Positions 34,039 through 44,184 of a stretch of 64,000 bases of DNA are shown here, in pieces. Position numbers and translations under genes: made by a program. This DNA is from Zobellia roscoffensis. Lineage in GTDB: Bacteria; Bacteroidota; Bacteroidia; Flavobacteriales; Flavobacteriaceae. The stretch is taken from contig NZ_JADDXT010000002.1 of the NCBI RefSeq assembly GCF_015330165.1, positions 4,243,646 to 4,307,645 of the forward strand, given 5' to 3'. The notes beneath the pieces are model-generated. The model was not told where the DNA came from and did not search any database. It saw only the letters and a list, made by a program, of their open reading frames with translations. Position 1 is the stretch's first letter. Every line of letters starts with the position of its first letter.

Positions 34039-36066
34039 TTATATTAATCCGTTATATTTTCTTAAAAACCATTCCGCTGCAAGGGCAATAACCATTAGCC
34101 CCAACAATAGCCTGAAATCTATCAAAGATACGACATTTTGCTTGTTTTTCTGGGTAGGCAAATAGCGATTATCATTTGAAAGTACCTGAATTAAATCCGT
34201 GTTCTGATTGGGATAAAACAAGCGTCCACCAGTATTTTCCGCTAGGCGATTTAGCTTATCATCATTCGTAGCTAAAAACTGTTTTTCGACATCAAAATCC
34301 AAAATAGTAAAACTTCCTGATTTGGATAAATTGTCTTTTTCTACGGTTGCAGAAAAATCATAGGTCCCAGCTTCTAAATTACTTAAGTCCGCCTCATAGT
34401 AATTACCTTTCAACAACATAGGCATCTCAATAACTGCATTTGTTTTTGATTTTTTTAATTTCAATGTTATTTGAGCATTTTCATCAAAAACGAACGCTTT
34501 GTCAAAATAAGTCGCTGAAATTCTTGCTTCGTTACTCCCTGCGTAGATATTTTCATAATCTAAGGTTAGTCTTTGTTTAGATTTATTGGTAGCTAGGTAC
34601 AACACAACCTTTCCTACGAGGTCATCAAATTTTTTAAAATTCTGTGTATTTCTATAGGTATGCACGCGCCATTTCCAGATATTCTCCCCAAATAACACTG
34701 CATCTCTTTTATCGCTTCCTTCGAACACAGCTAATAAAGGCTGATTTAAATCAACACCCTTTATTCGCTGTGTCAACAAAACATCATTCTGATCATGCAA
34801 AATGATATCTCCTAAACTACTTTGAAGTGGAGGAAAATCATCTACAGTAAATTCTCCACTACTAAAAAGACCGAAACCCGAATTTAAAACGGCAAAAACC
34901 TCTTCCTCTTGATTGTAGCTATTTTTTGTAAATGCTTTTTGCGATCTGTTCAAGAAATTCCAATCCGTGTGAGGACCGGTAATTGTAAACGTATTTGCCT
35001 GTTTTTTCTCTATATAGGCAATCAAATTTTTGAATGAAGCGTTAGGTTGGTATAAAATAAAAAGGTCTACCTCTTCCAATTCCTTGGCTCCCGCATTGGG
35101 TTTCATAATCGTTACCGAACGCTGACCATTACTTTCTATTGATTTCTTTATCGCCCCTATATCCGGATGCAACAAACTAGAAACCAAGGCTATATTTGTT
35201 TTTTCATCTATAACCTCTACAACTACGGTTCTTTTATTGTTAGCTGCGTTTCGTTCATTTTTAAGCTCCCCAACAGAAATTTGAAGATTTTTAACTCCTA
35301 TAGAAGTTGCATTCAATAAGGTATTTATTACCTCACTAGTATTGGTTTTGGAGAATGAAACATTTTGTTTAAACACCGTCTTACCATTTAGCGAAACTTG
35401 TACGGGAACATTTATCTTTTCGTTTCCCGTATAAGAAACATAAATCTCTATTGGGTATTTATTCTTGAGAAAAGCATACCTATTTGTATTTACCTGAGAA
35501 ATAGCCACATCTTCATAACGTGTGGTATCTCCCACCGCAATGGGATAAACAGGAAATTGCTGTTGTTCATTTTGAAAATCATAATCCCTTCCTATAGTCT
35601 GATTACCATCTGTAATTAAGACAATAGCAGAATTCGTAGCGGAATACACTTCTTTTAATACCGATAGGGCTTTTGAAATATTAGTGTTTTTCTCTTCAAA
35701 ATCTAAGCTGTCATTATCTTTTAATGTAGCTCCAAAATTATATTCCTGTATTGAAAATCGGTTATTTAGTTCATCACTTTTCTCTAAACCCTCTATTACT
35801 TGTTGTATAGTTGATTTGTATGACGCTACAGAAGAAGAATTATCAGATAGAACAATTAAATTGGCCTTCTCCGTGATATATTTATTTTTGGTGAATTTTG
35901 GGTTTATAAGGAGAAGAAACCCACTGAAAAAAGTAACGAAACGCAGAAAGGCTAAAGCTACACTAAGCCTACCTTTTCTTTTATTTTTATAAAAATATTG
36001 AAATAACACCAACGCCAGCGAAACAATTGCGGCTAAGATTATAAAGAGAATCGTTTGGGTGTTCAT
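34039..36066 (-). CDS. Membrane-anchored VWA-domain protein
   Basis: The start chosen is ATG 36066, giving 675 residues. The frame extends upstream to 36153 but runs into fabG. Two membrane segments lie at the N-terminus (about 5-26 and 35-55) and one at the C-terminus (about 648-668). A VWA-like domain (about 65-235) has DNSSSV as MIDAS motif and LITDGNQTIG. The middle part is beta-rich with Ig-like repeats, and a glutamine-amidotransferase-like segment may lie at about 300-480. The family is common in Bacteroidota next to fabG and SPFH genes. Its role is unknown, perhaps envelope scaffolding. Confidence 0.8.
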   Translation of the reverse strand: MNTQTILFIILAAIVSLALVLFQYFYKNKRKGRLSVALAFLRFVTFFSGFLLLINPKFTKNKYITEKANLIVLSDNSSSVASYKSTIQQVIEGLEKSDELNNRFSIQEYNFGATLKDNDSLDFEEKNTNISKALSVLKEVYSATNSAIVLITDGNQTIGRDYDFQNEQQQFPVYPIAVGDTTRYEDVAISQVNTNRYAFLKNKYPIEIYVSYTGNEKINVPVQVSLNGKTVFKQNVSFSKTNTSEVINTLLNATSIGVKNLQISVGELKNERNAANNKRTVVVEVIDEKTNIALVSSLLHPDIGAIKKSIESNGQRSVTIMKPNAGAKELEEVDLFILYQPNASFKNLIAYIEKKQANTFTITGPHTDWNFLNRSQKAFTKNSYNQEEEVFAVLNSGFGLFSSGEFTVDDFPPLQSSLGDIILHDQNDVLLTQRIKGVDLNQPLLAVFEGSDKRDAVLFGENIWKWRVHTYRNTQNFKKFDDLVGKVVLYLATNKSKQRLTLDYENIYAGSNEARISATYFDKAFVFDENAQITLKLKKSKTNAVIEMPMLLKGNYYEADLSNLEAGTYDFSATVEKDNLSKSGSFTILDFDVEKQFLATNDDKLNRLAENTGGRLFYPNQNTDLIQVLSNDNRYLPTQKNKQNVVSLIDFRLLLGLMVIALAAEWFLRKYNGLI

Positions 36067-36133
36067 TAAGGAAGTTTCTTTTAAAGCTATACCACCCGGA
36101 AAAGCATCAACGCACCTTCCGGGAATATATACC

Positions 36134-36880
36134 TTATGTAAGCATGCCGCCATCTACGTTCAGTACCTGCCCCGTAACATAGGCAGATAAGTCTGAAGCA
36201 AAGTAAAGACAAGCATTTGCAATATCTTCTGGAGAACCACCTCTTTTAAGCGGAATACCATCTCTCCAACTTTGTACTACTTTTTCGTCTAGTTTACCGG
36301 TCATTTCGGTTTCAATAAAACCTGGTGCAACGGCATTACACCTTATATTTCTAGAACCTAACTCCAAAGCTACAGATTTTGTAAACCCGATCATACCTGC
36401 TTTTGAAGCTGCATAATTGGTCTGTCCGGCATTACCCTTAACACCAACTACACTACTCATGTTTACAATACTACCTTTTCTTTGTTTCAACATGGTACGT
36501 TGAACTGCTTTGGTCATATTGAAAACCGACTTTAAGTTTATCTCTATAACGCTATCAAAATCAGCTTCTGACATACGCATAAGCAAGTTATCCTTGGTTA
36601 TACCCGCATTGTTAATTAGGATGTCTACACCTCCAAAATCCTCAAGAACGTCAGCCACCAATTTTTCAGCTGCTTCAAAGCTCGCTGCATTACTTTTATA
36701 CGCTTTGGCTTTTACCCCTAATGCCGTTAGCTCCTTCTCAAGTTCCAATGCCGGAGCTTCACTAGAGCTATAAGTAAAAGCTACATTGGCTCCATTTTCA
36801 GCAAAAACTCGTGCAATTCCTGTTCCTATTCCTCTACTGGCTCCAGTAATAATCGCATTTTTTCCTTCTAACAATTTCAT
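36134..36880 (-). CDS. fabG: 3-oxoacyl-ACP reductase
   Basis: The 248-residue short-chain dehydrogenase reduces 3-oxoacyl-ACP in fatty-acid elongation. It has the cofactor loop GASRGIGTG, NNAG, the catalytic Ser in NMSSVVG, and YAASK with the catalytic Tyr and Lys. The C-terminal YVTGQVLNVDGGM is typical of FabG. The length is standard. Confidence 0.94.
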   Translation of the reverse strand: MKLLEGKNAIITGASRGIGTGIARVFAENGANVAFTYSSSEAPALELEKELTALGVKAKAYKSNAASFEAAEKLVADVLEDFGGVDILINNAGITKDNLLMRMSEADFDSVIEINLKSVFNMTKAVQRTMLKQRKGSIVNMSSVVGVKGNAGQTNYAASKAGMIGFTKSVALELGSRNIRCNAVAPGFIETEMTGKLDEKVVQSWRDGIPLKRGGSPEDIANACLYFASDLSAYVTGQVLNVDGGMLT

Positions 36881-36947
36881 GTTCTAAATAGATTTGCTCT
36901 GTTCTACTTCAAATATAAGTTTTGTTTCATAAAACGACTATAAAAAA

Positions 36948-36978
36948 ATCCCGTTTCCGATAAGTCGAAAACGGGATT
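36948..36978 (-). terminator. Terminator after sucD
   Basis: AATCCCGTTT and AAACGGGATT form a 10-bp stem. On the minus strand it ends in a run of T. It is 18 bp after the sucD stop and precedes fabG. Confidence 0.85.
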
Positions 36979-36996
36979 CATATATCCGTAGGGGAA

Positions 36997-37869
36997 TTAA
37001 CCCATAACTTCTTTTACTTTTAAGCCAATTTCAGCTGGAGAATCAACCACGTGAATTCCGTGGTCTCTCATAATTTTCTTTTTAGCTTGAGCCGTATCAT
37101 CGCTTCCGCCAACAATAGCTCCGGCGTGGCCCATAGTTCTACCTGCAGGAGCAGTTTCACCAGCAATAAAACCAACAACTGGTTTTTTACTTCCACTTTC
37201 TTTATACCACTTAGCAGCATCCGCTTCTAATTGACCACCAATCTCACCGATCATAACAACACACTCAGTCTCCGGATCATTGATTAAAAGCTCAACCGCT
37301 TCTTTTGTTGTTGTCCCAATAATTGGATCACCACCAATACCAATTGCTGTAGTAATACCTAAACCTTGACGAACTACCTGATCCGCAGCTTCATAGGTTA
37401 AAGTACCCGATTTAGAAACGATACCTACATTTCCTTTTTTAAATACAAAACCAGGCATGATACCTACTTTAGCCTCTCCTGGAGTGATTACACCTGGACA
37501 GTTAGGACCTACCAAACGGCAGTCCATATTCGCTATATAATTTGATGCTTTTACCATATCGGCAACAGGAATACCTTCAGTAATAGTAATAATCACTTTT
37601 ATACCTGCACTGGCAGCTTCCATAATAGCATCAGCAGCAAATGCTGGCGGCACGAAAATTATGGTAGTATCCGCACCAACCTTTTCAACAGCTTCTTCAA
37701 CCGTATTAAATACAGGTCTTCCCAAATGCTCTTGACCTCCTTTACCAGGAGTTACACCACCAACAACATTGGTGCCGTACTCAATCATTTGCTCTGCGTG
37801 AAAAGTACCTTCACTACCTGTAAAGCCCTGAACTATTATCTTGGAATCTTTATTGACTAAAACGCTCAT
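36997..37869 (-). CDS. sucD: Succinyl-CoA ligase, alpha subunit
   Basis: The 290-residue subunit of the TCA-cycle enzyme has a CoA-binding Rossmann domain (TGSEGTFHAEQMIEYGTNVVGGV) and the ligase domain with phospho-histidine H248 in MGHAGAIVGG. The beta subunit gene (sucC) is not in the window. Splitting of sucC and sucD is known in many Bacteroidota. It is isolated from fabG by a terminator. Confidence 0.96.
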   Translation of the reverse strand: MSVLVNKDSKIIVQGFTGSEGTFHAEQMIEYGTNVVGGVTPGKGGQEHLGRPVFNTVEEAVEKVGADTTIIFVPPAFAADAIMEAASAGIKVIITITEGIPVADMVKASNYIANMDCRLVGPNCPGVITPGEAKVGIMPGFVFKKGNVGIVSKSGTLTYEAADQVVRQGLGITTAIGIGGDPIIGTTTKEAVELLINDPETECVVMIGEIGGQLEADAAKWYKESGSKKPVVGFIAGETAPAGRTMGHAGAIVGGSDDTAQAKKKIMRDHGIHVVDSPAEIGLKVKEVMG

Positions 37870-37939
37870 ATACTCTCTAGTTTATTTTAATGTGACAAAA
37901 ATATAGGTTTACAAATGAAATCTGAACTCAGACTGCATA

Positions 37940-38872
37940 TTATTCTTCTAATTTTTTAAGAATAGACGGAATTTTCTTCACATAAGCCAATTGTTTCAGC
38001 TTTTCACGTGATTCTTCAATAGGCGTACCAAAATAACTCTTGCCGCCCGCAACAGATTTGGTCACTCCTGTCTGCCCCATTATAACCGCTTTCTTTCCTA
38101 TTGTAATTCCACTATTGGTTCCTACTTGGCCCCATAGCGTTACTTCATCTTCAATAATTACACAACCCGCAATGCCGGTTTGCGAGGCTATCAAGCACTT
38201 TTCACCAATTACGGTGTCATGCCCAACATGCACTTGATTATCTAACTTTGTACCTTTTTTTATGGTCGTATCACCAGTAACACCTTTATCTATAGTGCAA
38301 AGAGCGCCAATTTCAACATTATTCTCAATTACGACACGGCCACAAGAAATAAGCTTATCAAAGCCTTCTGGTCTGTTTTTGTAATAAAATGCATCTCCAC
38401 CTAGAACAGAACCTGAGTGAATAATAACGTTATCTCCAATCACGCAATTATCATATAAACAGACGTTTGCATGAATCAAACAGTTCTTTCCAATTTTTAC
38501 ATGATTTCCAACAAAAGCATTAGGTTGAATAATAGTTCCCTCTCCTATATCAGCGGAAACAGCAACTGTTCTCGTTGCTCTTTCAAATGGTTTAAAGTGA
38601 AGTGAAAGCTTATTAAAATCCCTGAAAGGGTCGTCTGAAATTAAAAGTGCTTTTCCCTCAGGGCAATCTACTTTTTTATTGATAAGTACAATGGTTGCCT
38701 TTGAGGCCAATGCCTTATCATAATATTTGGGATGATCTACAAAAACAATATCACCATTCTGAACCACATGAATCTCGTTCATACCCAAAACCAGAAAATC
38801 ATCAGCGCCAACATAATCACATTTGATCAATTCAGCAATAGTCTTTAACTCTTGTGGTTGTGGAAATTTCAA
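37940..38872 (-). CDS. LpxD-like left-handed beta-helix acyltransferase (second copy)
   Basis: The 310-residue protein has an N-terminal LpxD-like uridine-binding domain (about 1-95) and a hexapeptide left-handed beta-helix (about 97-285) with VHVGHDTVIGEKCLIASQTGIAGCV containing the catalytic-type histidine. It is a paralogue of lpxD at 41739. Both may be N-acyltransferases for lipid A, or this copy may act on another UDP-sugar. It ends in a short helix (VKKIPSILKKLEE) as LpxD proteins do. Confidence 0.85.
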   Translation of the reverse strand: MKFPQPQELKTIAELIKCDYVGADDFLVLGMNEIHVVQNGDIVFVDHPKYYDKALASKATIVLINKKVDCPEGKALLISDDPFRDFNKLSLHFKPFERATRTVAVSADIGEGTIIQPNAFVGNHVKIGKNCLIHANVCLYDNCVIGDNVIIHSGSVLGGDAFYYKNRPEGFDKLISCGRVVIENNVEIGALCTIDKGVTGDTTIKKGTKLDNQVHVGHDTVIGEKCLIASQTGIAGCVIIEDEVTLWGQVGTNSGITIGKKAVIMGQTGVTKSVAGGKSYFGTPIEESREKLKQLAYVKKIPSILKKLEE

Positions 38873-38934
38873 TGGAACAGAATAAACGGTTATTACTTTT
38901 GAAAAAGTGTTTTAAAATTAGTTAAGAATAATAC

Positions 38935-39501
38935 TTACTCCTTAACACGTTCCATGTATGTTCCTTTTTCCGTTTCTACCTTAATTTTATCGCCTTCATT
39001 AATGAACAAAGGAACATTTACCTCTGCCCCTGTTTCTACTTTCGCAGGTTTTGTTGCATTAGTAGCTGTATTTCCTTTTACACCAGGCTCTGTATAAGTA
39101 ACTTCCAAGACAACACTAGCCGGCATCTCTACTGATAAAGGCATACTATCTTCCGTATTAAAAAGAATTTTTACAATCTCTCCTTCTTTTAACAAACCAG
39201 GAGAATCTAACGAACTTTCCTGAAGCGTAATTTGGTTATAATCATCTGTATTCATAAAGTGAAAAGTTTCTCCTTCAGGATACAAAAACTGGTACGAACG
39301 CGTTTCAACACGGACATCTTCTATTTTATGACCGGCAGAAAATGTATTGTCCAATACTTTTCCAGTGGAAACACTTCTCAACTTCGTACGCACAAAGGCT
39401 GGACCTTTACCCGGTTTTACGTGTAAAAATTCAATAATTTTGTAAATATCATTGTTGTAGCGAATACAAAGTCCTTTTCTAATATCTGATGTTGATGCCA
39501 T
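38935..39501 (-). CDS. efp: Translation elongation factor P
   Basis: The 188-residue protein has three beta domains. The tip loop KPGKGPAFVR contains K32, which corresponds to the modified lysine of E. coli EF-P. EF-P relieves ribosome stalling at polyproline. No lysine-modifying genes (epmA/epmB) are seen nearby. Confidence 0.96.
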   Translation of the reverse strand: MASTSDIRKGLCIRYNNDIYKIIEFLHVKPGKGPAFVRTKLRSVSTGKVLDNTFSAGHKIEDVRVETRSYQFLYPEGETFHFMNTDDYNQITLQESSLDSPGLLKEGEIVKILFNTEDSMPLSVEMPASVVLEVTYTEPGVKGNTATNATKPAKVETGAEVNVPLFINEGDKIKVETEKGTYMERVKE

Positions 39502-39585
39502 TTCTAGTTTACTGTTTTGTTGAATACCTTTTTAAATGAATGCTTCTTTCTGACGATTAAAGCTTGTTCATTAAATATCTATAAA

Positions 39586-40371
39586 TTAATTATTGCTGAA
39601 ATATCCTTTCATAATTCCACGTTGGGAATCCCTAATAAATTGAAGAATCTCATCCCGTTCAGGAGTAGCTTCCATTTCAGCTTCTATAATTTGCGTTGCT
39701 TGTGAATTATTATAATGTCTTTGGTAAAGAATACGATAGATGTTCTGTATTTCACGAATCTTTTCTGATTGGAAACCACGTCTACGCAAACCTACCGAAT
39801 TGATACCAACGTATGAAAGTGGCTCACGCGCAGCTTTTACAAAAGGAGGAACATCTTTTCTGACTAACGACCCACCTGTGACAAAAGCATGTTGACCAAC
39901 TGATACAAATTGATGCACAGCCACCAAACCTGCTAGGATTACGTTGTCTCCAATAGTAACATGTCCTGCAAGCGTAGAGTTGTTAGAAAAAATACAGTTG
40001 TCTCCAACAATACAATCATGCGCAATATGGCAATACGCCATAATCAAACAATTCTCGCCAATAACAGTTTTATTTCTATCTGAAGTACCCTTATGAATAG
40101 TAGCACATTCACGAATAGTGGTATTGTTACCAATAGTTACAATGGTATCTTCTCCATTATACTTTAAATCCTGCGGCGGAGCGGAAATTACGGCACCAGG
40201 AAAAATATTACAATTTTTACCGATACGAGCACCTTCCATTATGGTCACGTTAGAACCGATCCAAGTGCCATCACCAATCGTTACGTTGTTATGAATTGTA
40301 GTAAAAGGCTCTACAACAACATTTTTAGCAATCTTTGCGCCCGGGTGAATATAGGCAAGGGGTTGATTCAT
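39586..40371 (-). CDS. lpxA: UDP-N-acetylglucosamine O-acyltransferase
   Basis: The 261-residue protein is the first enzyme of lipid A synthesis. It is a hexapeptide-repeat beta-helix with the catalytic H118 in CHIAHDCIVGDN (equivalent to E. coli H125), and a C-terminal helical domain. It starts 1 bp from the lpxC-fabZ gene end, so the two are coupled. Confidence 0.96.
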   Translation of the reverse strand: MNQPLAYIHPGAKIAKNVVVEPFTTIHNNVTIGDGTWIGSNVTIMEGARIGKNCNIFPGAVISAPPQDLKYNGEDTIVTIGNNTTIRECATIHKGTSDRNKTVIGENCLIMAYCHIAHDCIVGDNCIFSNNSTLAGHVTIGDNVILAGLVAVHQFVSVGQHAFVTGGSLVRKDVPPFVKAAREPLSYVGINSVGLRRRGFQSEKIREIQNIYRILYQRHYNNSQATQIIEAEMEATPERDEILQFIRDSQRGIMKGYFSNN

Positions 40372-40372
40372 T

Positions 40373-41758
40373 CTATTTCTTTTTAGCTATTTGCGCCATT
40401 AATTCTGCTTCACATACCAACTTATTATTTGCGTAAGCATAAGCTTGCATGTGACAAATACCTCTTCTTATTGGCGTAATAAGGCTACAGTGAAATGTTA
40501 ACGTATCACCTGGAAGTACTTTTTGTTTGAACTTAACATTATCCATTTTCATGAAGAACGTTAAATAATTTTCTGGGTCTGGCACTGTACTCAAAACTAA
40601 GATTCCTCCTGTTTGAGCCATTGCCTCAACTTGTAATACCCCTGGCATAACTGGTGCTCCCGGGAAATGGCCAACAAAGAAATTTTCATTCATTGTTACA
40701 TTTTTCATTCCCACTACATGAGTATCAGATAATTCTAAGATACGATCTATCAACAAAAATGGAGGTCTATGAGGCAGCACTTCCATAATCTGATGGATAT
40801 CCATCAAAGGTGGTTGATTTAAATCGTATTGAGGAACTTTATTACGTTTCTCTAGTTTTATAATTTTTGACAGTTTTTTCGCAAACTGTGTATTCACATA
40901 ATGACCTGGCTTATTGGCTATTATTTTACCCTTAATACGGGTGCCTGCTAAAGCTACATCTCCTATTACATCCAATAACTTATGACGTGCGGCCTCATTT
41001 GGCTGATGCAAAGTAAGGTTATCTAAAATACCATTAGGCTTCACAGAAAGTTTTTTCTTATCGAAAGCACTTTCTAACTTTCTCATGGTTTCTTCAGAAA
41101 TCTCCTTATCTACATATACAATAGCATTATTAAGGTCGCCTCCTTTAATGAGTCCGTTTTCCAAAAGCATTTCTAGTTCATGAAGAAAACTAAATGTACG
41201 AGCTTCCGATATTTCATCTTTAAAGTCAGACAAGCGCTCCAACGTGGCATTTTGCGTTCCCAAAACCTTAGTGCCAAAATCTACCATGGTTGTCACCTGA
41301 TAGTGCTCAGAAGGAATTACAGTAATTTCGCTACCCGTTGCATCGTCCCTAAACGAAATAACATCTTTTACAATATACTCTTCTCGTTCTGCATTCTGCT
41401 CTACAACACCAACGGTTTCTAAAGCCTCAACAAAATATTTTGAGGAACCATCCATAATTGGTGGTTCAGGAGCATCTAGTTCAATAAGAACATTGTCTAT
41501 TTCCATCCCTACAAAAGCAGCCAAAACATGCTCTGAGGTTTGAATTTTTACCCCTCTTTTCTCTAAGTTGGTTCCACGCTGAGTGTTGATTACATAATTG
41601 GCATCTGCCTCAATAATTGGTTCTCCTTCTAGGTCTACTCTCTTAAATGCGTACCCGTGGTTTTCCGGTGCGGGAACAAATTTCATGGTTACTTCGGCTC
41701 CGGTATGAAGACCAACGCCCTTTAGAATAACCTCTTTTTTAATGGTTCTCTGTTTCAT
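40373..41758 (-). CDS. lpxC-fabZ: LpxC-FabZ bifunctional fusion
   Basis: From ATG 41758 the protein has 461 residues. It has two parts. The LpxC deacetylase (about 1-300) carries Zn-binding SEHVLAAF and HKLLDVIGD, and EPPIMDGSS. The FabZ dehydratase (about 315-461) carries LPHRPPFLLIDRI and GHFPGAPVMPGVLQVEAMAQ with catalytic His and Glu. The fusion is typical of Bacteroidota and links lipid A and fatty-acid synthesis. An upstream in-frame start at 41797 would overlap lpxD by 59 bp, and MKQRTIKKEV is the expected LpxC start. Confidence 0.95.
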   Translation of the reverse strand: MKQRTIKKEVILKGVGLHTGAEVTMKFVPAPENHGYAFKRVDLEGEPIIEADANYVINTQRGTNLEKRGVKIQTSEHVLAAFVGMEIDNVLIELDAPEPPIMDGSSKYFVEALETVGVVEQNAEREEYIVKDVISFRDDATGSEITVIPSEHYQVTTMVDFGTKVLGTQNATLERLSDFKDEISEARTFSFLHELEMLLENGLIKGGDLNNAIVYVDKEISEETMRKLESAFDKKKLSVKPNGILDNLTLHQPNEAARHKLLDVIGDVALAGTRIKGKIIANKPGHYVNTQFAKKLSKIIKLEKRNKVPQYDLNQPPLMDIHQIMEVLPHRPPFLLIDRILELSDTHVVGMKNVTMNENFFVGHFPGAPVMPGVLQVEAMAQTGGILVLSTVPDPENYLTFFMKMDNVKFKQKVLPGDTLTFHCSLITPIRRGICHMQAYAYANNKLVCEAELMAQIAKKK

Positions 41759-42788
41759 TCTTATATTGATCGCTGTAGTTTTTTTCCAGTTCGTCAATTC
41801 TATTTAAAATCTTCGGTAAATTCTTAAAGTAAACGTATGATTTATTGTAATCACCATAGTTTAAAGCAGGTGAGCCTTGTAACACTTCATTACTCTTTAT
41901 GTTACGACCAATACCAGACTGTGCCTGTATCTTTACATTATCACCAATAGTAATATGGCCTACAATACCAACTTGTCCACCAATCATACATCGCCTCCCT
42001 ATCTTGGTAGACCCTGCAATACCCGTTTGAGCCGCAATTACGGTGTGTTCCCCAATTTCAACATTATGAGCAATCTGAATCTGATTATCCAACTTTACTC
42101 CTTTTCTCAAAATGGTAGAACCTAAAGTAGCTCTATCTATTGTAGTTCCAGCTCCTACGTCTACATTATCCTCAAGAATAACATTACCTGTTTGTGGAAC
42201 TTTTTGATATTCACCATTTTTATCCGGGCTAAAACCAAATCCGTCCGCCCCAATAACTACCCCACTATTAATGACACAATTATTTCCTATAACGGTTTCC
42301 GAATATACTTTAGCTCCTGCAAAAATACTTACATTATTGCCAATGGACACGTTGTCTCCAACATACACGTTAGGATGAATTTTAACATTATCTCCTATTC
42401 TAACATTGTTACCTAGATAAGAAAAAGCCCCCAAATAAAAATTGTCTCCATATGTAACCGTTTCCGATTTAAACACGGGCTCCTCAATACCTGTCTTGTT
42501 ATTCTTTACCTGATTATAGAATTCCAATATTTTTGAAAATGCTTCGTAAGCATCTTCTACCTTAATAAGAATAGTCTCAAGCTCATGCTCAGGAACAAAA
42601 TCTTTATTAACTATTGTTATAGATGCCTTTGTAGAATAGATGTGGGAAGTATACTTAGGATTAGCCAAAAAAGTCAAAGCACCTTTCTCGCCCTCCTCTA
42701 TCTTGGCCAATTTGTGAACGGTAACCTCTGGATTTCCTTGTAGTTCACCTTCTAAAATACCTGCAATTTGACCTGCTGTAAATACCAT
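41739..42788 (-). CDS. lpxD: UDP-3-O-acylglucosamine N-acyltransferase
   Basis: From ATG 42788 the protein has 349 residues; a GTG lies two codons upstream. It has the N-terminal LpxD domain (FTAGQIAGILEGELQGNPEV, ALTFLANPKYTSHIYSTKAS), a long hexapeptide beta-helix (about 100-310) and a C-terminal helix (LPKILNRIDELEKNY). The catalytic-type histidine is in QIAHNVEIGEHTVIAAQTGIAG. Its end overlaps the lpxC-fabZ start by 20 bp. This is the canonical copy because it is next to lpxC. Confidence 0.94.
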   Translation of the reverse strand: MVFTAGQIAGILEGELQGNPEVTVHKLAKIEEGEKGALTFLANPKYTSHIYSTKASITIVNKDFVPEHELETILIKVEDAYEAFSKILEFYNQVKNNKTGIEEPVFKSETVTYGDNFYLGAFSYLGNNVRIGDNVKIHPNVYVGDNVSIGNNVSIFAGAKVYSETVIGNNCVINSGVVIGADGFGFSPDKNGEYQKVPQTGNVILEDNVDVGAGTTIDRATLGSTILRKGVKLDNQIQIAHNVEIGEHTVIAAQTGIAGSTKIGRRCMIGGQVGIVGHITIGDNVKIQAQSGIGRNIKSNEVLQGSPALNYGDYNKSYVYFKNLPKILNRIDELEKNYSDQYKNETENH

Positions 42789-42811
42789 GAGCACAAAAGT
42801 AAGAAAAATAG

Positions 42812-44041
42812 TTAAACAGAATCTTTGGGATAACAGATATAATATTTTGTAACGGTTTTTGATAACGCTTTTAGATTAAATTGATCCGAAGCTTTTGCTA
42901 CATCAATTAATCTTTTATTCTTCTTTAATATATTGATGTTCTGATGATGACGATCATACGCCTTGTTCTCTATCTTACCTTCAAACACAAAATATACTGT
43001 TTCGTGATCCTTAAGTTTATATTTTTCTTTAACCCGCGTTCTATGTTTTTGAAAAACTGCGTTATCAATAGGACTATTCTTAAGTTTTACTTTTAAAAAC
43101 CGGCGGTTTATAAGCATCCCGCAAAGTTTAGACAAAATAAAATCCGGATGATCTTGCCACAATTTTATAGCGGCCAAAACATCTACATCATCCAATTTTG
43201 AGAATATGGTTAATATCTCCTGATTGAAATTTTGCTTCTCAATACGGTTCTCCATAAAAAACCGGAGTGCATCACTACAAACTATAACCTGACCATCATT
43301 CATGATTTCCTTGGCCCTTTGTAGAATTTTTATCAATAGCTGCTCAGCAACAATTCCTGTTTTATGTAGATATACCTGCCAGTACATAAACCTTCTGGCC
43401 ATTAGGAATTTTTCAACAGAATACACTCCCTTTTCTTCAACCACCAGATTCCCATCAACTACATTAAGCATAGTAATCAATCGTTCTGAATTGATATTAC
43501 CTTCAGCAACGCCCGTATAGAAACTATCCCTTTTTAAATAATCAAGGCGATCCATATCTAATTGACTAGATACTAACTGATTTAAAAACCGCTTGCCATA
43601 CTGTCCTTTAAAAATTGAAATGGCAAGCGTTAATCTTCCGTTAAAGATAGTGTTCAAAGCCTCCATGAATTGCAACGAAATATACTCATGATCGGTACTC
43701 TCTACAATACTATGCTCCATAGCGTGCGAGAAAGGCCCATGACCAATATCGTGCAAAAGAATGGCGATACACAACCCCTCTTCTTCCTGCTCATTTATCT
43801 CCACACCCTTATACTTCAGGACTTGCAAAGCTTTTTGCATTAAATGCATTGAACCTAATGCATGATGAAATCTAGTGTGATGCGCCCCAGGATAGACCAA
43901 ATATGACAACCCCATTTGAGATATTCTACGTAAACGTTGAAAATACGAGTGGTTAATCAACTCGAATATTAGTCCATTCGGAATAGTAATAAATCCGTAA
44001 ATTGGATCATTAAAAATTTTAAGTTTTCTTGAGTTTATCAA
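42812..44041 (-). CDS. HD-domain phosphohydrolase
   Basis: The 409-residue HD protein shows HHALGSMHLM (metal-ligand histidine near 60), the HD pair at H97-D98 in ILLHDIGHGPFSHAMEH, and the distal SQLDMDRLDYLKRDSFYTG. It resembles the YwfO/SAMHD1-like dNTPase group, so dNTP hydrolysis is plausible but unproven. It is 23 bp from lpxD and is the first gene of the lipid A block, divergent from porX. Confidence 0.88.
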   Translation of the reverse strand: MINSRKLKIFNDPIYGFITIPNGLIFELINHSYFQRLRRISQMGLSYLVYPGAHHTRFHHALGSMHLMQKALQVLKYKGVEINEQEEEGLCIAILLHDIGHGPFSHAMEHSIVESTDHEYISLQFMEALNTIFNGRLTLAISIFKGQYGKRFLNQLVSSQLDMDRLDYLKRDSFYTGVAEGNINSERLITMLNVVDGNLVVEEKGVYSVEKFLMARRFMYWQVYLHKTGIVAEQLLIKILQRAKEIMNDGQVIVCSDALRFFMENRIEKQNFNQEILTIFSKLDDVDVLAAIKLWQDHPDFILSKLCGMLINRRFLKVKLKNSPIDNAVFQKHRTRVKEKYKLKDHETVYFVFEGKIENKAYDRHHQNINILKKNKRLIDVAKASDQFNLKALSKTVTKYYICYPKDSV

Positions 44042-44184
44042 AATGAGGGTTGCTTTGCAATGTTCACGGGGTAAAGTTAGGTAAAAGACAAAGTAATAAA
44101 CTCGGTAAATGAATATTTTGGCTACTCTTTAAGTTTTCAATGTTATTTTAGACCGTTTTATAATCGAAGTAACACTACTATTAA

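Noticed and set aside
36067..36153. N-terminal extension of the VWA membrane protein
   Set aside because: It overlaps the end of fabG and lacks membrane-protein character. ATG 36066 starts directly before a membrane segment.
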